The notes under the pieces: model-generated | Seen by the model: the letters and a program-made list of their open reading frames with translations, nothing else | Databases searched by the model: none | What the model was told of the DNA's origin: nothing | Shown here: one piece after another, positions 45,421 through 58,059 of the stretch | Numbering within the stretch: position 1 is the stretch's first letter | Layout: the number at the start of each line of letters is the position of its first letter | Program-made: the position numbers and the translations under genes | Origin: Poecilobothrus nobilitatus | Lineage: Eukaryota; Arthropoda; Insecta; Diptera; Dolichopodidae | Direction of reading: 5' to 3' | Assembly: GCA_947095535.1 (NCBI GenBank) | Contig: OX352773.1 | Coordinates: forward strand, 215,098,093-215,162,092 | DNA: 64,000 bases

Positions 45421-48400
45421 ATGAAGTTGGTCTAACAGAAGTAGTTTACATTTACATGAAAAGGGTAACGCTGAGACCTTAATAATAATAATCTAATATA
45501 ATTTAAATAAGAATTAAACAAAGATACCATATATTTTTTATTGGCAGAAAAACGATTTTTAACGATATACCTTAACGATATATCTTTAAGATTAAGTACA
45601 ACTAGCGTAGTAAAAAGCAGATTAAAATGTAATATATGAAAATGATCCGTTTAATGAAAAAAAAATTTGTTACAATTTTTGTTGCATTCACATGGATGAA
45701 GACAACTCAAATTGTTTTGTTTATTTTATTATTTTATCTGCGATATAATAATGATCAATTAAAATTTTATTTATGTATAAAAGTAAATTATATTTTAATG
45801 TTTCGGCAACTTTATAAAATAATATATTATTTGAATGAAATTATTCTGAAATTGTAATAGAAATGTTTTAGTTGTTTTTATTCTAATATTAACATTACAT
45901 ATTTTACAAGGTAATATAATTTAATAATGATAACAATAGTTAATAAAAATAATGACGGCTATTTTGTTAATGAAAAATAAATTTCATTTCCTTTTATTTA
46001 AAATAGAAAAGTTTTTACAGATGCCTCAAGCTTTATAAAATTAAAATTAATAAGAATTAAAAAGAAGATATGACTAGATATTTGTATTCGTTAGGTAGTG
46101 ATTTTCTTTTCATTTTCAGCGACTAATTTTTCAAAAAAATGAATTCTAAAAAAATATCCTTAAACAAAAAAAAAAAAAACTTTTTAAAGTACATAGGTAC
46201 TTCTTCCGTTCAATGTCTGTAAGGCTTTCAACATCAAATTTATTAAAAAGTAGATTTAAAAAATTTTTTTTTTTTGATTAAACAAATAAACATTATTTTT
46301 GTCTCAGATGTATTTATAATAAAAATTATATGAAAAATAACCTTCGGCATAAATAAACGTAAACTAAATATTATACATTATATATAATAAATTTTATTTT
46401 CTTAAAATACACTATTAATAGATATTAAACTTTTACATACATATTTACCACTTTCCTATATAGGAACAGTAAAAAGAAAAATAATCTAAAAAAAAAACAT
46501 AAGTTCTTCTGCGCGATTAAAAATAAATATTGAGATCACCCGTAGCTATGACAAAATTTTACTTTTGTTATAACTACTACTTTTAGATATGTATATGTAT
46601 ATGTATTTAAGATGTATATTTTATGTATAAAGTTAATATAAAAACTAGATAACATGCACATGTTTATTGTTTATGATGATAGAAAAGAGATAGAATTCGA
46701 TCTAATTGCAATTTCTTCACACCTGTATCTCTATTATATTATATATGTACATACATATAATACATAATATATACTTTTTTGTTTTGTTTGTTGTTTTTAT
46801 TTTTGAATGTTTGTTATTGTTTACATATAAAAGAAATCCAGGTGGTCTATTGTTTATGTACATACAAAAACACAGAAATATATTTATACAATCATAGAAT
46901 ATTAGTTTTTTTTTTATTATTGTTCAAAAGATTATTCTGTATATTTTTCATTTTTATATATTATAAACATATATGTATATACTGATTTTTATAGATATTA
47001 TATAAACATCAGTTTCCAATCTGTGTAAGTTAAATATTTGCTATGAGATTGTTTTTTTTTGATTCCCCTTCTATCTGTTAGTTTTCCCTTTATATATAAT
47101 ATGTTATTTCTATCTCTTTTATTCAATGCTATGTTTATAAAAATACATAATACATATATAAGTTTTATATTAAATTTTTCATAATATATTGGATGGTTGC
47201 TGAGAGCTAAAAAAAAAAAAATTGATTTAATTTTTCATTGTTCTATTATTATTACTGATCAGGTGAGTTACTTTTGAATTTCATAAAAATTTTGAAGAAA
47301 AAATAAAATTATTTTGTATCAATATAGAAATAGTGGATGATTTAATGTTAAGAAAGATAGGTAGGCTATAGGTAATATTATGTTTAAAAGTGGTTTTTGT
47401 TATGGTTTTACCATTTTCTAGTAATAATAAAAATCCATTGTTTCCATTTTTAATTTTCATCTCTAGAAAAGGATTTCAAATGCAATACTCAAATACAAGT
47501 ATTAATTTTACGCCTTAAATTGAAGCAGTTTATGTGTAATTATGATTTTTGCGACAAATGGAGAAAACGGTATAAAAATTATATTATGAAGACTTACAAA
47601 TACTCGTTGTATAGATGATTAGGGAAACAAATAACAGAAAAAGTAGACAAACAAGAGAAATTGTCAATGCCCTAAGCCTTAAAAAGATTTAATTGAACAT
47701 ATTTTTTTGTTTTTTTAATTTTTTAAAATATTCCAGACACCCATTAAGATTCTTTAAGAGGTGTCTTAGTATTTTCTGAAGAAAAAGAATCTTAACTTCA
47801 GTTTAGTTCTCTAGGTAGCTTCAGTAATGATTTCTGATATCAACTGATTCTTAGGTATAATATACATTTTATTTTAAAACGACAGTGATATAAGCTTTTG
47901 AAAATGTCGTCAACATTGCATTCAATACAAATATTACTTTCTTCTTAATATTCGTATTCGTATGCATCAGTTGATATTGAATTTTCAAACCATACTTGGA
48001 GATTCTACAATACAGTATTTTATAAAATTGTCTGCTCATCATCCATGGCAAATATTTTTTTTTTAAATTTTTTATTAAAGCTTTTAAGATGGCTTTTTAA
48101 CAACATTATAATATAAACATAACATATACAACTGTGAAACTTACATCCTCGAAATATCTTGGTACTTTAAGCTAGACTTCTGAAATTTTGCAAAAAATGA
48201 TTAAATTTTATCGATTCATCATAATATATATTATGTTTGTGCGGGTATTTTAGTGAACTCAACAGTCTTCTTCGTTTTGTTGCTTTTTTTTATAAATCTT
48301 CACTTATGACCAGTAAAACTTAAAGTCTCTTAAAATGTTACCAATTAAAAGGAATCACACTGTTTATTCATGTATAAATATTGCTCCTTTACACCTACTA

Positions 48401-48677
48401 TCATTGATGTTTCATTGATCAAAAATTTTCACAAGATAAAACAAAACAAAAATTTTATACCAATATATTATGAGAGTTGGAGAGGGAAAAAAATACAAGT
48501 TATGAAAATGAATGGAAATGCTTTTATCATCTGAAAATATTATGTCTGTTTTTTTCTTTTATTCATTATGTTTAATTTTTGTATTCTTTTTCTATTTATT
48601 TCTAATTTATTTTTTTTTGCTTTAAATTCCTCAAAAAATTAAAAAAAAAAAACTTTTCTTTTTATCTTTGAATCCAG
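45421..48677. other. Non-coding A/T-rich region
   Basis: No supported gene. Frames near 45636-45857 and 46706-46985 are F/I/Y/L-rich without domain features. Contains an abutting splice-site candidate at 47262/47263 (see findings). Confidence 0.4.
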
Positions 48678-48716
48678 AAGAATATGGAAGCATGAGAAAA
48701 CCATCAACATTTTTTT
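48678..48716 (+). other. Weak 39-nt microexon candidate
   Basis: A pyrimidine-rich stretch ends in ATCCAG (48672-48677). One frame (phase 1 in, phase 1 out) reads EYGSMRKPSTFF up to a GTAATT donor at 48717. The donor is poor and the frame stays open beyond it, so the boundary is uncertain. The length is divisible by three. Confidence 0.2.
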
Positions 48717-49278
48717 GTAATTTTTCATTGTTTCTTTGTTTCTCTATATTTAAAATAAAATTATTAGAGTGGGTGTGTATGTATACATTGGTCCCATTTA
48801 GATTAGATATTATAAATTTGGAAATTATTGAATTAAATAAAATTTATTGAAATTTGTAAGTGCAAATGATATTAGTTACCAAACAAACAAAAGACATTTT
48901 TTCTAGGATATTACAAAATAGTATCAAATCTCTAATAAAAACAAGTAAATGTAACAGTAAGTCGATGCAACCGACTTATTAATACCCTACACCTGAATAA
49001 TTCGAATTAAATTAAAAATCCATAAGTGTTTTTGGCAGCTGCTTGAACTTCTTCCCTTTTCTGTCTTATTCAACTCGAATTTTAAGAACGTAAAAGAGGC
49101 ATCCGCTTGGGATATGCTTGACATCCTTGTATAAAATTTTAAGTTTCTATCTTAATTATTTTCGAAGATTGGTAGTCCTTGGGATGTTTGTGTCAGCTAC
49201 CCGAATTGCCACTCCAATTCATCGAATCCATCTCAGGAACATAAAGAAAACTTGCCAGAACACCATTGTATTAAATTT

Positions 49279-50802
49279 AAAGGTTCTACTTTTGTTGGTT
49301 TTGGAGATATGCTCGTTGCTCTTGTGCTCGTCCGGAAGTTTCCAAAATACGAACCCATGGTTCAAATTCTTTCAAATGTCAGTTTCCAATTTTACAGAAA
49401 AAGAAACATAACAGAACACCTTTGTACTAAAAATAAAAGTTCTATCTTTGTTGGTTGTGGAGATATACTCGTTTGCTCTGGGGCTCGTCCGGAAGCTTCC
49501 AAGATTTGAACCCATGGACCAAATCCTCACAAATTTCAGAAACATAAATCAAACATGAAGGAACACCATTCTGCCTAATTTAAAGGTTATATCTTTGTTG
49601 CATTTGGAGATAATATCATTTGTTCTGAGGCTCGTTCGGAAGCTTTCAAAATCCGAACCCAAGGACCAAATCCTCTCAAATTTCAGAGGCCTAAATCATA
49701 CATGAAAGAACACCATTATGCCAAAAGTAAAGGTTATATCTTTATTGGTTTTGGAGATAATCTCATTTGCTCTGGGGCTCGTTCGGAAGCTTCCAAAACC
49801 AAACCCATGGACCAAATCCTCTTAAATTTCAGAGACATAAATCAAACACGAAAGAACACCATTGTACCAAATTCAAAGGTTCTACCTTTGTTCGTGTTGG
49901 ATATAATCTCATTTGCTCTGCGGCTCGTTCGGAAGCTTCCAAAATTCGAATCCACGGTTCAAATTCTTTCAAATTTAAACCCATGGCCAAATCCTCTCAA
50001 ATTTCAGAGACTTAAATCAAACATGAAAAAACACCATTCGGCCAAATTTAAAGGTTATATATTTGTTGTTTTTGGAGATAATCTCATTTGCTCTGGGGCT
50101 CGTTCGGAAGCTTCCAAAATCCAAACCCATGGACCACATCCTCTTAAATTTTAGAGACATAAATCAAACTGGAAGAAACATCATTATAAAAAATTTAAAG
50201 GTTCGATCTTTATTGGTTTTGGAGATAATCTCGTTTGCTCTGGGGCTCGATCGGAAGTTTCCAAAACCCGAACCCATGGACCAAATCTTCTCACATTTCA
50301 GAGACTTAAATAAAACATGAAAGAACACCACCCTGCCAAATTTAAAGGTTATATCTTTGTTGGTTTTGGAGATAATCTCATTTGCTCTGGTGCTCGTTCG
50401 GAAGCTTCCAAATCCAAACCCATGGACCAAATCCTCTTAAATTTCAGAGACATAAATCGAACGGGAAGAAACATCATTGTACAAAATTTAAAGGTTCTAT
50501 CTTTGTTGGTTTTGGAAATAATCTCATTTGCTCTGGTGCTCGTTCGGAAGCTTCCAAAACCCAAACCCATGGACCAAATCCTCTTAAATTTCAGAGACAT
50601 AAATCGAACGGGAAGAAACATCATTGTACAAAATTTAAAGGTTCTATCTTTGTTGGTTTTGGAAATAATCTCATTTGCTCTGGTGCTCGTTCGGAAGCTT
50701 CCAAAACCCAAACCCATGGACCAAATCCTCTTAAATTTCAGAGACATAAATCGAACGGGAAGAAACATCATTGTACAAAATTTGAAGGTTCTATCTTTGT
50801 TG
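49279..50802 (+). repeat. 147-bp tandem array (about 11 units)
   Basis: The anchor AAAGGTT(A/C)TATCTTTGTTGG occurs at 49279, 49436, 49582, 49729, 49875, 50050, 50197, 50344, 50490, 50637 and 50784. The spacing is 146-147 bp except for one early 157 and one 175 (a ~28-bp insertion of a local duplicate). Each unit includes GGAGATAATCTCATTTGCTC and TCGTTCGGAAGCTTCCAAAA. The units from about 50400 to 50790 are nearly identical, so they were copied recently. Confidence 0.9.
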
Positions 50803-50843
50803 CTTTTGGAGATAATCTCGTTTGCGGAGATTATCTCCAAAAG
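50803..50843. repeat. Perfect 17-bp inverted repeat ending the array
   Basis: CTTTTGGAGATAATCTC (50803-50819) and its exact complement (50827-50843) flank a 7-nt loop. The second arm is an inverted copy of part of the 147-bp unit, so the array terminates by an inversion-type rearrangement before resuming with GGAAGCTTCCAGAATCCGAA. Confidence 0.85.
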
Positions 50844-51477
50844 CCCGGAATCATCGGAAGCTTCCAGAATCCGAACCCATGGACGGATTTTGTCCAGATT
50901 CGAACTTAGCCTTTCTTTCGTAATTAGTAACCTACTATATAAATTTCATAAAGATAGCATCATTATTTTTTGAGTTATCGTGCGTACGGACGGACGGACG
51001 GACGGACGGACGGACGGACATCGCTAAATCGACTCCGGCGGTGATCCTGATTCAGAATATATATACATGTCTATACCTAACTCGCTTCCTTTTGGTGGTT
51101 ACAAACACCATACCAAAGTTAATATACCCTATACTTTAGGTGTAGGGTATAATAAAATGATTAAAAGAACATAAGGTTTTTATTTCATTTATTTAAATCA
51201 TTAGATATTGTATATTTTTAATAATAATTTCTATTTTTAAGAGAGAATTTTTGATGTGAGACAAACAATGAACTGTAAAAAACAGTTCAGTAACTAATAA
51301 TGTCATTGATAATATCAAGAAAGAGCAATTGTACTGGAAATAAAGATCTTAATTTGGTTTTAATGCTACCCATATTTATATAGTTTTAAGAAAACTGTTA
51401 TATTACAGGACCTTACGGCAGAAATTATTTAAAACTGTTAAACAACAGCTTTGGTATTAAAATTTCATAATTATTTT

Positions 51478-52433
51478 GGGGAGTGATTAAATGGCACGTG
51501 TCACTTTGTCAATTGCCGTTGTCTCACTTTCAAAACGACATAATATCAAATGACCTTATATGTAGTTATAAAAAGGTGCCATAAAATCAATTTTAAAAGC
51601 ATTAATTAACTTTAATATGTTGTTTTACTTAAAAACAGCAAATGGTAACAATTGTAAAGTTGCTTTAATACACATATGTATTAAAGTGACATAAAGCCAA
51701 AATATTTTTAAAAACGAAAAATTGTGATTATTTTTATGATAAATGGTAGATAACAAATAAGTTTTACTGCTATAAATTGTTGAAAGATCTTTTGAAAACT
51801 CTTCAGTCTTTGTCACTTTTGAAAAGTGTTCAGAGTACAGGATGTTTCAATTTTTCTCAATTTTGCTTCTAGACATTTATTGAATTTTTTCGACATTGGG
51901 TCCCGTTCTAAATTTTTCGAATCTTAATGAATTAAAATATAATGAGTAATAGGTAGGCGTAACGAAATCTTATTTTTTTTAAATCTTAATTTTTCAAAAT
52001 TTTATTTAAAAATCTTATTTTTTTTTTCAAAAAATCTTTTTTATTTCTAAAAAATTTTATTTTTATGTAAAGGTTTTTTTTTGTGTATGTATGTGAAATA
52101 TACAAAGGTTTAATCTTTAAGTAAAAGATATAATTACGGGGATTTTAGAGTTGTATTCAAAATCAGAGTATACGCTTTTTCCAGAATATTTTTGGTGGAT
52201 TGATTTTGATTTACAAAATTTTCAAAACTGAAAGATAATAAATATTTTGTTGTTATGTAGTTTTCCGTTTTTACTTTAATTGATATAATGTCAAATCAAA
52301 AGTGTCATAAGGTCATTTACCCTTTTGTCAGTTTTTCAAAACAACTTAAAGCCAATAAACTTTATATCTTTTTGAAAGTAACATAATGGCAATTGATATT
52401 ATGATATTTGCCAATAAATCATCCCCCCCCCCA
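51478..52433. mobile_element. Element with degenerate ~65-bp inverted ends
   Basis: GGGGAGTGATTAAATGGCAC...CAATTGCCGTTGT... (from 51478) is matched at about 70% by the complement of 52365-52433, which reads ...GATGATTTATTGGCAAAT...CAATTGCCATTATG.... Both arms continue to TCACTTTCAAAA / TTACTTTCAAAA. The right edge carries a run of ten C (52424-52433) opposite the left-edge GGGG. The interior has repeated TGTCATAAGGTCA-type words and no coding frame. Probably an old MITE-like element; class unknown. Confidence 0.45.
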
Positions 52434-55400
52434 ATTATTTTTTTGATTTCAAGAGGTCAGAAATTAATAGTAGACAAGACATAACTGTAAAACTTTATAA
52501 ATGAAATCTCAGACACTTTTTTTTGTATTTCTGAAATTAAAAGATGTAATTTAATTGAATTTTCGTTATGTAACTAAACTGAATATTATTTTGCATTCTA
52601 ATTTTCTAGGTTTAAAATTTATTAAATTGTGCTTTAAAAGTTGCAACCTAATGAATATTGCCAACTTATGTTATACAAATGGTTGTTGAACATGAAATTG
52701 AAAATAAAATTGTATTTTGTTAAAATGGAACGGACATTTTTTTTTAATATGTTTCCAATTCCCAACAATTCTATATAATTCTGAAGTTTAAAATTCTATA
52801 ATTAATATTAGATTTAATATAAAATTTCCTAATATTCAAAAAAAAAAAAAAAAATTCTACTTGAATACTTGTTTTAATCCCGCAATTTTGAAGTTTTATG
52901 TAAATACAGTTTTCCTATTGAATTAACTTCCTGCAACAATTTTTCTATATTTTAATTTTATTTTTATTTTGTTTTTTTTTTTACTAATAACATACCTATA
53001 TAGGTGATTGCATAGTAATGCTTTTTTCCTTTTATTATTAACAATTATTGTCAACATGTTTTTTTTAAAAAAAAAAAGGAAGCCATTTATTGTATCTTAA
53101 GTACAATAATTCTGGAAATACTAAAAACAAAATGTATGTTTGCTTCATTTCCACACCAACACAATCATCAAACGACGCACATTCATACACTAATTGTAAT
53201 ACAGTAAATTAATGTGTACACAAGGGATATGGCATGTATTAAGGCCATAGCTCTAGAGCCAAACGTCTGTTAATAATAAATGCTAAAAATGAGGTTAAAA
53301 TATTGCTGCGAAACCATTATTATTACAACTATAATGCGGATCATTAATAATTAAAAAAAAAAAAAAACCGTATTGTTGTCGTAATGGTGATGATGGTATT
53401 GTTACTATATGATGTGTATAATTATTAGTGGTAATATTTGGTGTGGTAATGGTAATGGTTTCTATAATAACAAAATTCTATAATTTTAAAATGATGAATA
53501 TGTCATTCTAATAATATGAAAAAAAAAAAAACACTAAAAAACACAAATAAAAATAAACGAAACCTATTTATTATAAACAATAAAAACAACAACAACATAG
53601 AAAAGAAAAATTAAATAGAAAAACTGAAACGAAAACATAGAAATATCGAAGTAACAAAAAGGAACAGAAAGAATAGAGAAAAATTATTTATTTACCATGA
53701 AAAAATTCTAGAAAACAAGGGGGTAATTTATAAGTAATAAATATTATCTAGAATGTTAAATTTCCGTTGTATTTCAAAAGGTTTTATTAAGCTGTCTATA
53801 CAGATGTTCATTAGTAAGAGTTAAGGAAAGAAAACAAAAAACTGAAACGCATTGTAAAACTGAAATTTAATATTGTGGACAAACTGTTTAATATAACTAT
53901 ACTGAGCTCATATTTTATTTCAAAATGATTTTAACAGATTGAGTTAAGTTTTATTCAATCAAATATAATGATCAAATGAGATAAAACTTTCTGAACCTTA
54001 ACTGGGTTCTTTTGAACTATCTTAGAAATTTTTTAGAGGAAATTTTAACTTCAGAATTATATGATAAAGAATTTTAATTTGATTTTTCCTATAATGTAAT
54101 ATTACAGTTAGATATATTTTGAATCACATCTTTACAGGTTCTTGCTATAAAACATCATCGTCATTAACTAATAACTAAATTTTATTTTACTAAAGAACCT
54201 TTTTTACTTAATAGAACCTTAAAAAGAATCAATATATCAATTCTTTTTCAAATCATATATTTTTATTTTCTATAACTTTTAATTGGCTCAAAACTTTACA
54301 ATCCATTTGTGATATTTGTCATATTATTATTTTTACATTCTAATCCACTCTAAAAAGTTAAAATGTTTTTTTTTTTTTTTGTGTAAAAGTAATCAAAAAA
54401 TTTTATAACCTTTAGAAAAAAAAAAAATTACTTTTTGGATTGTTTCCAATCATTATAATTAGAAAATGGATGAAAACTGTCTTAAAATTTAATGATACTT
54501 TCTTCACTATTCCATATAATTACAGAATGTGATATGTTATGGCAAAAAAAAAAAAAAACAAAAAAAAAACAAAAATTAACATGTAATAAAATATTGCTTG
54601 GATGATATCCAGCATTAAATTTCTAATAAATGAGTCGATGAACTGTATAAATAGTAAATTTTAGACCAAGTGGTAAAAAAAAAAAAAATTTTAGATTTTA
54701 GAACTCGATTATTTGATTTTAAATTCGCATAAGTAATTTTAAATTCTTTTTAAAATATATCAGTTTCCTCTTGTCTTTTTAATAATTGAAAATTTTCAAT
54801 TGATTTACACTATAAGAAAGAATTAAAAAAAAAAAAATGTTTTTACTGTTCTATTTATAATTTTTCAATAGTATGCACTTATGAATTAATGCAAGAGAAT
54901 GCATTTAATGACACAGGTAATATGTAAAACTACTCATTTAATGCTCATTTAATGGTTATTACATATACAGAGTATAGGTGGGTGTTTTTCGATTAATTTA
55001 TTAAATAATACATGCTATAATTAGTCATTTTTAGTATCTTGACATAATAAATATATCTGTGCACTTTAATCAATAAATGGATGGATGGAAAACCTGATAG
55101 TGTGACTATAAAATAAAGTTACCTATGAAACCAATATTCATTTAGTATTTCATTATTAAAAATTATTGTATTTTATAAATAATATTGTGTTATTTTATTT
55201 GAAAGAGATTTCAAAAGCTTTTGAAATTGTTTCGGTCTATTCAGTTAAACGATAATCTTTGTAGGGATAAATCGAATTGCATAAGCAACTCTAAAACTTT
55301 ATATTTTGGAGTTTTTTTTTTTTTTTTGCAGAACCAAACATTATTGAATAAAAAAAAAAAGAAAGAGAAAAAACATCATGATTCAATGATGAAAAAACAT

Positions 55401-57060
55401 GATAATGATTATTGATGATGAAAAAACAAGATGATATTTCAAATAGAATCATATAATCCTAAAAATATTTTTTATAATCTTAATTTTTCCATAAATTTGT
55501 ATCTTAATTTTTCCATAAATATATACCAACGGCTGCTTTTTGTTGTTTTTGGTCTAAACTAAATAGCAATTAAAGAGAAAAATGTTGTGTAAAAATTTAT
55601 CTTATGTAAATAATTTACTAATCTTTTTTCTAAAATTTTGAATCTTAAAATTAAAAACTTATTACATTATTATTGATGTTTTTTGTAAGTTTATTAAACC
55701 CTAGAATTCTATACTTATTTCGTCCTTTACAGACTTAGATTTTAATCTTATTTATCACAAAGAAAAAAAGTTGTTCGACTAACTAGTTCTTTATAATTAG
55801 AAAATGAGAAGACTTCACTAATAAATATGTCTATGCTTTAAAAGGCACAGATGAATAATAAAATTTCAAAAAGAAAAAAAAGAGAACGATTCATGTCAAA
55901 ATTGAGAGGAAGAGAAAAAAATGTCCCATGTGATAAAATTCAATCGACTAAGATTAGTTTTCTAGGCGTTTCTAACATTAATATATTATTATGCATATAT
56001 TTAAATTTTTTTTAAACATCATAGAGTTGTTAGATAAATTCGTCATACTGGAATTTGAAATCTTAATTAGAATATATTTTTATTATAAGTATCTTAATTA
56101 TTTAAGCTGTAGTATTACCAGATCAAAGAAATTTTGGAAATTTTCGTTTTCCCTTATATGAATTTTGTAGAAGCTGTAAAACTTCTACCACTTTATAATA
56201 ATCTGCTAATGGTTTAAATAGAAGGAAAATTGATATTAATAAGATCACAATAGGTTTTACTTGATCAACGTGTGCATCTGTACCTCTTTTCTACTTATCT
56301 AAATCTCTACATCTTTCCTTTTCAAATTAGGTCAAAGTTCATCATTCTGCTAAATAATATTGAATTCAAAGATTTAATAAAAATATTTTTTTTTTTTTAT
56401 ATAAAAAAGGCTTTTAATATTACGTTACCATTTTGTACCATATCTACTTGAAGTATTTAGACAATAATTTTCATTTTTTCAAAAAAAAAAAAAAAAAAAA
56501 ATGAAAAACATAAAAATATATACAGAAAATTTAAAATTAAGTGGAAAAACAAAAATGGTGAAAAAATTATTATAATTTTTTATTTTATTTTAATGATGTC
56601 TAAAAAGTTTATTTTTTATTTTTTTTTATTTTGTAAAAAATAATTTTCATGGTTTTTGATTTTACATTTTATATATATATTTATTATTAATATGTTTTTA
56701 TATTTTTATATATAAATTTATATACTTTATAATCATTTATTTATTCATTTATTATGTACTTTTATTTACTTTATATACACTATCTATATATCTATATATA
56801 TTTCTACATTATTAGAAGTATATATTATGTATATACATACATAATTATATATGAATTTATATTGGTTAAAATTTTTAGTATACGTTTTTTTTTTTTATAA
56901 TTCCCAGGGGCGTCTCTTAATAATTAAAGTTGAAAAGTTGTTAATTACAAATTATGAAAAGTTAGAAAAAAAAAAAATAAAGTTTGTTATTTAAAAAAAA
57001 AAAAAAATAAATAAAAACAAGAACAAAATAAATGAAAATATAAAAACATAACGATATAAT
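52434..57060. other. Non-coding A/T-rich region
   Basis: No supported gene. A K/H/D-rich frame at ~55330-55415 follows a strong poly(T)-GCAG, but its codons are low complexity and it lacks a donor. A G/C-richer patch at 53220-53290 has no recognised feature. Confidence 0.4.
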
Positions 57061-57181
57061 AACGGTTGAATGATTTCGTTATATTTGTAAAATTTTACAC
57101 TTATTTTAATTTATGTTTGTTTTTCTTTTTTCTTTTTTTTTGGAATTTTCACTATTATGATTTTTATGAAATAATTTACAG

Positions 57182-57276
57182 AAAAACAATTTTTTTTTTT
57201 GCGGTTGAAATTAAAACCAATTTAAATCCATATATGAGACAAGGTTCTACGGAAGAAATAACTGGAAAAAGTAAAA
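57182..57276 (+). other. Weak coding-exon candidate
   Basis: An ATTTACAG acceptor (to 57181) is followed by a frame that, after a T run, reads EIKTNLNPYMRQGSTEEITG then KSKMS. Possible donors are GTAAAA inside the KSK codons or GTAAAG at 57277. Without splicing the frame stops at 57306-57308. The mixed composition stands out from the A/T-rich surroundings. No domain is recognised. Confidence 0.25.
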
Positions 57277-57321
57277 TGAGTGTAAAGTCTTTAAGTTTTA
57301 GGTTTTAACAAACTTTCATTG

Positions 57322-57754
57322 TTATATCCGTATGAACATATTTTTATAGTATGTTTATAGTTTATAGTAAATTTGCTATTACGTTTCTAACACCATAAAG
57401 CAGCCGAGTTATGTATATAGGTTCAAGTGTAAGGATCGGATCAGAGCACAATTTGATTGTGCTGGAAAAGCAGATTCAGGTACCTTTTTTATATTGAAAC
57501 ATAATTAAGCCTCGTATTATGTCGTTAGAGATGATCAAGTTTTATGGCAATCACTTCTGCACAATGTAGTTGGTTGGGGGCAACAGGTTTGAGTATCTGT
57601 CATACAACTTCAAAATTTACATAAATATATCTGGGTACTTAATTAAATTAAACATCTGACATATTATAAATGATGATCAAGTTTTATGGAAAGAGCATAT
57701 ATTATGTTCATACAAGGTAACGCAGAGTTGTCATTGTCTACTGCACTCTTCCTC
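57322..57754 (-). repeat. Inverted short copy A4 of the hairpin-ended family
   Basis: The left edge TATATCCGTATGAACATA and the right edge TATGTTCATACAAGGTA are the family's inverted ends. Beyond the right edge come GAGTTGTCATTGTC and CTGCACTCTTCCTC, the complement of the A1 5' flank. One internal unit is visible (GATGATCAAGTTTTATGGCA at ~57529, the complement of the A1 anchor). This is therefore a ~430-bp version that has one to two units instead of an array. Confidence 0.65.
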
Positions 57755-58059
57755 ATTTTTTTAATATTGAGAAAATTTCTTTTAAATTCAAAATAATTCA
57801 AAGAAGTACTGTTGAACGTATGCAAGGAACTAAATTGGATTAAAAATTAAAAAAAGATATCGTTCTAATTAATTTTATTGATCTTAAAAAATTTTTTTAA
57901 ATTGATTTAATTTAGTTCTAGTTTAATTTTATTCTGATAATATTAAAATTTTTTTGTTTTAATTATAGAGTTTGTAACAGTAGAAGATTTAATGCTTAGA
58001 TTTTATACAAATGTTTCCCACTGATCTTAAATATTCTCAACTTTTATTTGAGACTTTCA

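Larger units (their letters stand above)
48941..51157 (+). repeat. Hairpin-ended repeat element A3 with 147-bp tandem array
   Basis: The 5' end: ACAAGTAAATG, hairpin TAAGTCG/CGACTTA (48958-48964 with 48972-48978), then ATACCCTACACCTG. The 3' end: a TTTTTGAGTTATCGTGCG segment, seven GGAC-type repeats (about 50984-51018), CATCGCTAAATCGACTC, and terminal hairpin ATACCCTA/TAGGGTAT (51124-51131 with 51143-51150) followed by AATAAAA. This is the same architecture as at 68-1758, but the tandem unit differs in sequence and length. It encodes no transposase. The long frames on both strands here arise because the unit length is a multiple of three. Closely similar architecture is widespread in higher Diptera. 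Confidence 0.8.

Noticed and set aside
49118..50973. Several overlapping frames of 80-218 codons on both strands
   Set aside because: They are produced by the 147-bp tandem units, whose length is a multiple of three. The translations repeat with the units and match no protein family.
55329..55415. K/H/D-rich frame after a strong poly(T)-GCAG acceptor
   Set aside because: Codons are low-complexity A/T repeats, the frame ends quickly and no donor is present.
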